Below, one piece after another: positions 6,563 to 13,403 of a DNA stretch of 26,043 nucleotides. A model generated the notes under the pieces. That model ran no database searches, had not been told where the DNA came from, and saw only the letters and a program-made list of their open reading frames with translations. Source of the stretch: Candidatus Glassiibacteriota bacterium (GTDB taxonomy: Bacteria > Gemmatimonadota > Glassbacteria > GWA2-58-10); the NCBI GenBank assembly GCA_016934095.1, contig JAFGTO010000304.1, positions 1-26,043 of the forward strand, written 5' to 3'. The translations under genes were made by a program, and so were the position numbers. Every line of letters begins with the position of its first letter. The first letter of the stretch is position 1.

Positions 6563-9235
6563 ATGGGTACCGAAACACCGTTAATGGAACAGTACCGGCG
6601 TATCAAAGCCGAGCACCAGGGCGAGATCCTGCTGTTTCGCATGGGTGATTTCTACGAGATGTTCTGTGAGGATGCCAGGGTCGGGGCCAGGGTGCTGGGG
6701 CTTACCCTGACCACCCGCAACAACGGGGCTGCGGGCAGGGTGCCCCTGGCCGGGGTGCCGGTCAAGGCGGTCGAGGGCTATATCGCCAAGCTGGTGGCCG
6801 CCGGGCTCAAGGTGGCTGTCTGCGACCAGGTCGAGGACCCGAGAAAAGCCAAGGGCATAGTCAAGCGCGCGGTGACCGAGGTGATCACCCCGGGCATGGT
6901 GATGAACGAGTCGCTGCTGGCCGCGGTGAAAAACAATTTCATTGCCGCGGCCCACCCGGCCCGCGGCGGCCTGGTCGCCCTGGCCTGGTGCGATGTCTCC
7001 ACCGGGGAGTTCTACCTCGAAGCGGTCGAGGCTGCCAAGCTGGCGGATGAAGTCCTGCGGATCTGCCCGGCGGAGCTGCTGCTGGAGGGTGCGGACGGGC
7101 TGCCGGAGCCGCCCGGGCCGGGCCGGACACAGCCGCTGCTCGACCTGATCGGACAGGACCGGCCGGAAAACCTGCACCTGACTTACCTCGAAGACTGGCG
7201 CTTCGACAGGCAGAGCTGCCTTGACCTGCTGCACCGGCACTTCGGGGTGGCCTCGCTGGAGGGCTTCGGTATCGGGGACGACCACCCGGCAGCGGTCGCC
7301 GCCGGGGTGCTGCTCGACTACGTGGCCAGGCTCCAGCCGGCCAGCCTGGACCACGTGCGCACCATCCAGCCGTATTTCCCCGGGCGCCTGATGGTGCTGG
7401 ATGCCGACACGGTAAGCAACCTCGAGCTGGTGGAAAGTTTCCGCGGCGGCCGCGAGGGCACGCTGCTGGACACCCTGGACCACACCCTCACCGCCATGGG
7501 TGCCAGGGCGCTCAGGCGCTGGCTGCTCGAGCCCCTGGTCGATTTCGAGGCCATCCGCGGCCGCCACGACCGGGTGGAAGCCCTGGTCAACAACAGCGCG
7601 CTGAGGTGCGAGCTGCGCGCTCTGCTGGAAGCTGTATCCGATATCGAGCGCCTGGTGGCCCGCATCTCGAGCGGCCGCGCCGGGCCCCGCGAGGTGGTGG
7701 CCCTAGGCAGGTCGCTTTCCAGGCTGCCCGGGATCAGGAAGCTGCTGGAGGACTCGGAGAGCGAGGCCCTCGAGCAGAGTGCAGCGGAGCTGGAGGAGTT
7801 CCCCGCACTGGTGAAGCTGATCGAGGACTCCGTAGTCGAGGACCCGCCGGTGAGTCTAGCGGACGGGGGCGTGATCCGCCCCGGGTACAACCGCAAGCTC
7901 GATGAGCTGCGCTCGCTGGTGGCCGAGGGCAAGAGCTGGATCGCCCGCATGGAGGAGCAGGAGCGCCGGCGGACCGGCATCTCCAACCTGAAAATCAGGT
8001 ACAACCGGGTTTTCGGCTATTTCATAGAGGTCACCAAGAGCAACCTGAAACAGGTGCCCGAGGACTTCATCCGCAAGCAGACCATCTCCACCGGCGAGCG
8101 GTTCATCACCCCGGAGCTGAAAGAGTACGAGGACAAGGTGCTGGGGGCGGAGGAGAAAATCGCCGTAATGGAGTCCGAGCTGTTCAGCGGCTTGCGAGAG
8201 CACCTGGCCTCGTTCAGCGCCGGCCTGCAGAAAGCGGCGCAGAAGACCGCGGAGATCGATGTGCTCGCCGCCCTGGCCGAGGTGGCCGTGGAGAACAAGT
8301 ACGTGCGGCCCGAAATGGTCGAGGGAGACCGGGTCGAGATCGAACAGGGCCGCCACCCGGTGGTCGAGTGCATGATGGACCGGGAGCAGTTCGTGCCCAA
8401 CGACCTGGTGATGGATAACCGGGCCAGCCAGATTATCATCCTTACCGGCCCCAACATGGCCGGCAAGAGCACGATCCTGCGCCAGATGGGCCTGATCGTG
8501 CTGCTGGCGCACATGGGCAGCTTCGTCCCGGCCCGGCGGGCCGGCATCTGCCTGGTCGACCGCATCTTTACCCGTGTCGGCGCCAGCGACAACCTGGCCC
8601 GCGGCCAGAGCACTTTCATGGTCGAGATGAACGAGACCGCCAACATCCTCAACAACGCCACGCCCCAAAGCCTGATCCTGCTGGATGAGATCGGCCGGGG
8701 GACCAGCACGTTCGACGGGCTGTCCATTGCCTGGGCGGTTACCGAGTTCCTGCACGAGAACCCGGCGCGCGCAGCCAAGACGGTCTTTGCGACCCATTAC
8801 CACGAGCTGACCGAGCTGGAAGCCATGCTGGCCCGGGTGCGCAACTACAACGTGCTGGTCAAGGACTACGGCGAGAGGGTCATTTTCCTGCACAAGATCG
8901 CCCCGGGGGGCTCAGACCGCAGCTACGGTATCCAGGTCGCGCGCCTGGCGGGCATCCCTCAGGAGGTTATCGACCGGGCGCGGGAAGTCCTCAACAACCT
9001 CGAATCCGGCGAGTTCACCGCCGACCACCTGCCCGCCCTGGCGCGGGGGAAAATGGCCCCGGAGCCCAAGCTAAAGCACGACCAGTTGCCGCTGTTCTCG
9101 GTGGCGCCGCCCAACCCGGCGCTCGAGCGCCTGAAAGAGGTCGAGCCGGACAAGCTCAGCCCGATCGAGGCCCTGGAGCTGATCTACGAGTTGAAAAAGA
9201 AAGCTTCAGGAGGCGCGGAAAAAGAAAAAAGATAA
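6563..9235 (+). CDS. mutS: DNA mismatch repair protein MutS
   Basis: The 890-residue protein has all MutS landmarks. RMGDFYEMF carries the mismatch-probing Phe-x-Glu pair (F30, E32). The connector, lever and clamp regions follow, with RYNRVFGYFIEVTKSN at about 480. The ATPase has Walker A GPNMAGKST (629-637) and Walker B LILLDEIGRGTSTFDG (D708, E709), followed by the FATHYHELTELE segment. The C terminus ends with SPIEALELIYELKKKA, the conserved tail seen in MutS1. It recognises mispairs and recruits MutL; no mutL is in the window. TGAGGT lies 8 nt before the ATG, right at the stop of the upstream gene. Length is typical of MutS1 and not of MutS2 (no Smr domain). Confidence 0.98.
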   Translation: MGTETPLMEQYRRIKAEHQGEILLFRMGDFYEMFCEDARVGARVLGLTLTTRNNGAAGRVPLAGVPVKAVEGYIAKLVAAGLKVAVCDQVEDPRKAKGIVKRAVTEVITPGMVMNESLLAAVKNNFIAAAHPARGGLVALAWCDVSTGEFYLEAVEAAKLADEVLRICPAELLLEGADGLPEPPGPGRTQPLLDLIGQDRPENLHLTYLEDWRFDRQSCLDLLHRHFGVASLEGFGIGDDHPAAVAAGVLLDYVARLQPASLDHVRTIQPYFPGRLMVLDADTVSNLELVESFRGGREGTLLDTLDHTLTAMGARALRRWLLEPLVDFEAIRGRHDRVEALVNNSALRCELRALLEAVSDIERLVARISSGRAGPREVVALGRSLSRLPGIRKLLEDSESEALEQSAAELEEFPALVKLIEDSVVEDPPVSLADGGVIRPGYNRKLDELRSLVAEGKSWIARMEEQERRRTGISNLKIRYNRVFGYFIEVTKSNLKQVPEDFIRKQTISTGERFITPELKEYEDKVLGAEEKIAVMESELFSGLREHLASFSAGLQKAAQKTAEIDVLAALAEVAVENKYVRPEMVEGDRVEIEQGRHPVVECMMDREQFVPNDLVMDNRASQIIILTGPNMAGKSTILRQMGLIVLLAHMGSFVPARRAGICLVDRIFTRVGASDNLARGQSTFMVEMNETANILNNATPQSLILLDEIGRGTSTFDGLSIAWAVTEFLHENPARAAKTVFATHYHELTELEAMLARVRNYNVLVKDYGERVIFLHKIAPGGSDRSYGIQVARLAGIPQEVIDRAREVLNNLESGEFTADHLPALARGKMAPEPKLKHDQLPLFSVAPPNPALERLKEVEPDKLSPIEALELIYELKKKASGGAEKEKR

Positions 9236-9266
9236 AGGGCTGTCAAGAAAGACCTGAAGTAAAATT

Positions 9267-9324
9267 CCCCTCTGCCAGAGGGGTGTCCGCTGAAAGCAGG
9301 CGGGGTGTGTGAGCCCGCCGCCTG
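9267..9324 (+). other. Two stem-loops between mutS and queD
   Basis: CCCCTCT-GCC-AGAGGGG (9267-9283) is a perfect 7-bp hairpin. CAGGCGG (9297-9303) can pair with CCGCCTG (9318-9324), or GGCGGG (9299-9304) with CCCGCC (9314-9319); these two pairings exclude each other. Neither hairpin has a T-run, so read-through to queD is likely. The sequence does not fit a preQ1 riboswitch. Confidence 0.4.
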
Positions 9325-9367
9325 AGAGCCGGGCAAAATTTTTCAAATTATTTACAAGATTCCGGCC

Positions 9368-9736
9368 ATGTACCGTATATCTGTTGATGGAGAGTTCTCC
9401 TCGGCCCACAGCCTGCGCGATTACCCGGGCAAGTGCGCCAGGCCGCACGGGCACAACTGGAGGGTCAGGCTGAGCGTGCGGACGCAGGACCTGGACGACC
9501 GCGGGATGGCAGTGGACTTCGGCAACCTCAAGGCCCTGCTCGAGGAAGTGCTCGCCCCGTTCGACCACCGGGACCTCAACAGTGTCCCGCCTTTCGACAC
9601 CCTCAACCCGACCGCCGAGAACCTGGCAAGGATCATTTTCGAGCAGGCCGAGGCCAGGGCGCCAGATGGAGTGGCGATCGACAAGGTGCTGGTCTGGGAG
9701 TCGGAAAAAAGCCGGGTGGAGTATTCCAAAAAGTGA
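9368..9736 (+). CDS. queD: 6-carboxy-tetrahydropterin synthase (QueD/PTPS family)
   Basis: The 122-residue protein has the zinc ligands H14 (FSSAH) and H27/H29 (RPHGHN), the catalytic C23 four residues before H27, DFGNLK, then FDHRDLN with the D66-H67 pair, NPTAENLA and E111 in VWESEKS. Short length and the Cys-x3-His-Gly-His order fit QueD, which makes 6-carboxy-5,6,7,8-tetrahydropterin on the path to 7-deazaguanine and queuosine. Eukaryote-like PTPS for biopterin is the other option, but no companion genes are nearby. The start lacks a clear ribosome site; no better start exists in frame. It follows mutS by 132 bp in the same direction and may be the end of that transcript. Confidence 0.9.
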   Translation: MYRISVDGEFSSAHSLRDYPGKCARPHGHNWRVRLSVRTQDLDDRGMAVDFGNLKALLEEVLAPFDHRDLNSVPPFDTLNPTAENLARIIFEQAEARAPDGVAIDKVLVWESEKSRVEYSKK

Positions 9737-9871
9737 GAGAGCCGCCCCGACAGCCGGCCCTCGGCCGCAGCGATCTCCTGCGAGGGTGAAATCCTGGAGG
9801 AGCGCCTGCTTGAGAAGAACTCCAAACGGTCGAGATTAAAAATGCAAGGTGTCTAAGCAAGAGAGCGTCCC

Positions 9872-10918
9872 ATGAAATCTTTCAGTCGGGAATATCTGGA
9901 AAGACTGGTCATTCCCCAGCGCCTGATAGTAATTATCCGGCAGATCGGCGAGTACAAGGGGAAACAGGAGCTTTTCAGCCGTCAGGCCCCTGAGATGATA
10001 GAAAACCTGCGGCAGATCGCAATTATCCTGAGCACCGAATCCTCCAACCGGCTGGAGGGCATTACTGCCGACCACCAGCGCATACGGGACCTGGTGGAGA
10101 ATAAAACCAGTCCGGCCAACCGACCGGAAAGCGAGATCGCCGGCTATCGGGATGTCCTTAACACCATTCACGCCAGCCACGAACATATGCCTTTCCAGGA
10201 TGGAGTGGTGCGCCAGTTGCACCGAGACCTGATGAAATACAGCGGGAAAGAGGGAGGACGCTGGAAATCCGCTCCGAATGAGATATCCGAGTTTCTTCTC
10301 AATGGAACGAAGAAAGTCCGCTTTATCCCGGTGGAGCCGGCCTTTACTGCCGAATACATGCGATTATTACACGAGCGCTACGGTGAACTCGAAAAGGAAC
10401 AGGAATTTGATCCCCTGATTCTTATCGCTTTATACCTGCTGGATTTCCTCTGCATCCACCCGTTTCTGGACGGAAACGGCCGTATGGCCCGATTGCTCGG
10501 CGTGCTCTTACTATATCGCTACGGTTATGAGGTAGGCCGCTATATCAGCCTGGAAAGGATTATCGAGCAGACACATGAATCCTATTACGACACCCTCTAC
10601 CGGTCATCCCAGGGTTGGCATCAAGGCAGTCATGATGTCCTGCCCTGGATGGAGTATTTCCTTTCCACAGTCCTGGCCGCCTACCGCGAATTTGAAAACC
10701 GGCTCGGGAAACTTTCCTCCGGCCGGGGCAGCAAGACAAATATAGTGCTTAACGCCATCGAGGGATTTATCGGCGATTTCACCCTTGCCGACCTGGAAAA
10801 AGCCTGCCCCGCTGTGGGCAAGGACTGGATCAGGACTCTTCTTCAGAGGTTGAAAGGCCAGGGTAAGCTGGAGGTGCTGAGTAAAGGAAGGTACTCGAGG
10901 TGGAGAAAGATCCAATAG
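9872..10918 (+). CDS. Fic family AMP-transferase (class II)
   Basis: The 348-residue protein has the catalytic core motif HPFLDGNGR (H196-R204), which places ATP for AMP transfer to a hydroxyl on a target protein. An N-terminal inhibitory helix carries S58-N-R-L-E62-G63, matching (S/T)xxxE(G/N), so activity is probably self-restrained (class II). The C-terminal 90 residues (GDFTLADLEKACPAVGKDWI, then a short wing KGRYSRW) look like a winged helix. No signal peptide. The same layout occurs in SoFic-like proteins. No separate antitoxin gene is adjacent. The last codons are part of a 70-bp tandem duplication. The upstream gap 9737-9871 has no convincing gene; the ribosome site is weak (AGAG). 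Composition is somewhat less GC-rich than mutS. Confidence 0.92.
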   Translation: MKSFSREYLERLVIPQRLIVIIRQIGEYKGKQELFSRQAPEMIENLRQIAIILSTESSNRLEGITADHQRIRDLVENKTSPANRPESEIAGYRDVLNTIHASHEHMPFQDGVVRQLHRDLMKYSGKEGGRWKSAPNEISEFLLNGTKKVRFIPVEPAFTAEYMRLLHERYGELEKEQEFDPLILIALYLLDFLCIHPFLDGNGRMARLLGVLLLYRYGYEVGRYISLERIIEQTHESYYDTLYRSSQGWHQGSHDVLPWMEYFLSTVLAAYREFENRLGKLSSGRGSKTNIVLNAIEGFIGDFTLADLEKACPAVGKDWIRTLLQRLKGQGKLEVLSKGRYSRWRKIQ

Positions 10919-11041
10919 GGTATTAGCCGGTTTTAACAGTGTACTGTCGACCTAGATAATACCATGTTAAAGGAAAAAGATCCAACAAGGTATTGGCTAG
11001 TTTTAACAGTGTACTAGTGCCCTAGTTAATACCATGTTAAA
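10906..11041. repeat. 70-bp tandem repeat with alternating inverted motifs
   Basis: Two copies with a period of 70 bp (10906-10971 and 10976-11041) differ at about 10 of 62 compared positions. Copy 1 begins in the last codons of the Fic gene. Each copy holds GGTATTA/G, TTTAACA, TAATACC and TGTTAAA in that order. The first pairs with the third and the second with the fourth, so the pairings interleave. Positions are 10919, 10932, 10957 and 10965 in copy 1 and 10989, 11002, 11027 and 11035 in copy 2. The motifs are better kept than the spacer between them. It may be an operator array, a pseudoknot RNA or an attachment-like duplication. Confidence 0.75.
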
Positions 11042-11080
11042 GTGGTAGTCACAATATCCTTTCTAGACGGATCTTGAATG

Positions 11081-11114
11081 ATAATGGATGGTAACCACTG
11101 TTACCATCCATTAT
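11081..11114. repeat. Perfect 15-bp hairpin between convergent genes
   Basis: ATAATGGATGGTAAC (11081-11095) and its exact reverse complement (11100-11114) enclose CACT. Neither strand has a T-run after the stem, so it is not a standard intrinsic terminator. It lies between the ends of the Fic gene and the minus-strand 11258 gene and could mark 3' ends or bind a protein. The rest of the gap (11115-11257) shows nothing I can assign. Confidence 0.7.
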
Positions 11115-11257
11115 ATCAGTTGTCCAGATAATCCCTTCCTGCACTCCAGCCAGTACCAGCCCGGATCTTTCTGCTCCAAACAATGCCCTCCTGCCGCGCA
11201 AACACCCATCTCACAAATCACAACACACCGCGGAAACCCGCTTTCCTCCCCGGGGGA

Positions 11258-13372
11258 TCAGATCCTGGGGCTGCCCTCGAGGACCACGGTCTCACCATCG
11301 GGCACCTTGACCAGGTAATCGCCGCTGAACACAGTTCCATCCGGGACCACCACCCGGCCGCTGCCGTGCACGTGGATCTCCACCTCGGCGCCGGGCTCCA
11401 GGCGCACTTCCTCGCCGATTTCGGCAGAGCCCGCTTTGTCCAGGTCGAAAGTCAGCCAGCGGTCTTTGCTCAGGCTTATCTCCCCGTACTCGCTGTGGAT
11501 GTCCAGGATGAAAGCGCTGTTTTCTCCCAGGCATAAGCCCCGCCCGATACTGACCTGGGTGGGGTGCCCGCTCAGGGCGAGCTGGCAGTCGGTCTCAAGC
11601 ACCCAGTCCTCGCCGAGGCCCATCTCCCCGAGGTCCTCGGCTTCCAGGGCGAAAGCCGGGGTGAACTCGGCAAAGGCCCTGGCTTCGCCCGGCTGAAGGA
11701 TGCTGTAGGCATGGTCGGCGGCATTTTTAAGCTTTTCCAGGCCGGCCGCCAGGGCCTTGTCCCCCAGCCCGACAACCAAAGCGAAGAGCTTTTCGATGTC
11801 GGCTGCAGTCCTCAGGTCGGTGAGGCTTTCCACCCGCCCGATGACGGCCTTGACCTCGCCGGCCAACTCGGTGTCGCGAGCGGCGGGCTCGAGCAGGTCC
11901 CAGGCCAGGCGGGCGTAGTCCCCGACACAGCTCTCGACATCCTGGCGGGCCACCCGGGCCCCCTGGGCCTCTAGCCAGCGCGCATTGCGGTCGCACAGAG
12001 TCCGGATCACGGTGGCCGGGCTGTCGCGGCCGATCGAGTTCTTGGTGGGCATGAACTGCTCGGCCCGCAGGATCTCTTTCACGTCGATCCTGTCCGCAGC
12101 CGGGTAGCGGATGATATGGAAGGTGAAAGACTCGAACTTGTTGCCGGAGACTCTCCCCCGGGCCGTAGCCACCATCTTGTTGCGGTACGTCTTGAGCGGC
12201 AGGTGGTCCACTTTTTTCATCTCGTCCAGGCTCATCAGGAAAACATTCACGTCCCCGTGCTCGTACAGCAGGCGGTCCGGGTCATCCGGGTTGGTCTCCT
12301 CGGCCAGCTCTTTCGGGAACTCGTTGTACTCGATCTTGTCCAGCTTGTTCTCGCCGGCGAGGCGCACGATCATGCCCACCCGCTCGAAAGGATCGACCTT
12401 CCTGACCACCCCGAAAGTCAGCGAGACTCCCAAGCGCAGGTGGCTGCCCAGCATGCGCGGCAGGATGATGTCGGCCACCGGGTTGTCAACGTTGGAGAAG
12501 CCCACCACCTCGATGCCTTGCTTTTCGAGGTGGCTGAAAATATTGGGTGAGCCTTTATAGGCGGTATTCCACATGGCCTTGAACAGCCCCCCGTTGCCAT
12601 TGCCGGAGAACACCAGGGCTCCCCGGTCATCCTTGGGGATGATCCGCGCCTGGTTGTCCAGCACCGGGTTCATGCCGTGGTCGAACAGCAGGAGCGCCTG
12701 TTCGAGCTGCCGGTACAGCGGGTGGTGGGTAATGGTAAACAGCGAGGCGTCCCGGGTCTCATCGCTCAACATGAAAATCAGCACCGGCATCCTGCCCACC
12801 CGGGCGCCGAGGGCCAGGGCCTGTTCGATGAAAAGCCCGTAGAAGGTCTTGCCCAGTACCGGGGTGATCGGCAGTTGTCCCTTGGCGCAGTCCACGTCGA
12901 AAGAGCGCATCTGTTCATCGGCCACCTTGTAGCGGCGCCTGAAAGGCAGCGAGGCGTAGATCATCTCCAGGTCTTTGAGCAGCCTCGAGCCGGAGCCGCC
13001 CGCCGGGATGAGCCAGGCGGTCTTGCCCTTGATCAGGTGTTCGCGGCCGAGCTCTTCTTCCCGGGCGCGATGTTCTACCTGTTCCTCCACGGTACGCATG
13101 GGCATGGGCTTGATCCTGTCGATGTCCAGCTCGCCTGCAGACGATGGGTTTTGCAGGATGCTGATCGCCTCCGAGAGGACCTCCCAGTCGATACGGGTCA
13201 GCTCCTTGAGCAGGGTTTCCCGGTACTGGGGATCCCAGGTCTTCCAGGACTCGAAAAGGTGCTCCTGGCCCAGGGCGAAGGCCCGGTGTACCAACTTCGA
13301 GGCCTCTTCAAGCCAGGGCAGGGTGTCCAGCACTTCTTTCTGTAACTGTTCTCTACTGCTGTCGTTTTCCAA
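11258..13372 (-). CDS. UDPGP-family UDP-sugar pyrophosphorylase-like protein
   Basis: The 704-residue protein resembles the UDPGP fold: glycine-rich loop IPAGGSGSRLL (122-132), KGQLPITPVLGKTFYGL (164-180), SGNGNGGLFKAMWNTA (256-271), FSNVDNPVAD (292-301) and DKIEYNEF. These correspond to AGX/QRI1-type enzymes, which make UDP-N-acetylhexosamine or other UDP-sugars from UTP. About 33 residues separate the glycine loop from the lysine loop, where AGX has about four. The C-terminal 120 residues look like a beta-helix or beta-rich cap. The start is TTG at 13372, with AGGAGA 8 nt upstream; no ATG is near. It begins 31 bp after the S9 peptidase stop and probably shares its transcript. Exact sugar is unknown; another NTP-transferase family is possible. 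Confidence 0.78.
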   Translation of the reverse strand: MENDSSREQLQKEVLDTLPWLEEASKLVHRAFALGQEHLFESWKTWDPQYRETLLKELTRIDWEVLSEAISILQNPSSAGELDIDRIKPMPMRTVEEQVEHRAREEELGREHLIKGKTAWLIPAGGSGSRLLKDLEMIYASLPFRRRYKVADEQMRSFDVDCAKGQLPITPVLGKTFYGLFIEQALALGARVGRMPVLIFMLSDETRDASLFTITHHPLYRQLEQALLLFDHGMNPVLDNQARIIPKDDRGALVFSGNGNGGLFKAMWNTAYKGSPNIFSHLEKQGIEVVGFSNVDNPVADIILPRMLGSHLRLGVSLTFGVVRKVDPFERVGMIVRLAGENKLDKIEYNEFPKELAEETNPDDPDRLLYEHGDVNVFLMSLDEMKKVDHLPLKTYRNKMVATARGRVSGNKFESFTFHIIRYPAADRIDVKEILRAEQFMPTKNSIGRDSPATVIRTLCDRNARWLEAQGARVARQDVESCVGDYARLAWDLLEPAARDTELAGEVKAVIGRVESLTDLRTAADIEKLFALVVGLGDKALAAGLEKLKNAADHAYSILQPGEARAFAEFTPAFALEAEDLGEMGLGEDWVLETDCQLALSGHPTQVSIGRGLCLGENSAFILDIHSEYGEISLSKDRWLTFDLDKAGSAEIGEEVRLEPGAEVEIHVHGSGRVVVPDGTVFSGDYLVKVPDGETVVLEGSPRI

Positions 13373-13403
13373 ACCTGAACTCTCCTGGATTGACTGAACC
13401 AGC

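Noticed and set aside
9236..9367. preQ1 riboswitch before queD
   Set aside because: There is no C-rich loop with an A-rich tail pairing into it; the stems present do not match class I, II or III.
9737..9871. Remnant coding sequence after queD in the same frame
   Set aside because: The frame stays open past the queD stop for about 39 codons, but QueD is full length without it and no family was recognised.
10906..11041. CRISPR array
   Set aside because: Only two 70-bp units that abut each other, with no short repeat/unique spacer pattern and no cas genes.
11081..11114. Intrinsic terminator
   Set aside because: The stem is perfect but neither strand has a T-run after it.
10919..11257. Antitoxin gene for Fic
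   Set aside because: No ORF with a ribosome site is present; the inhibitory motif is inside the Fic protein itself.
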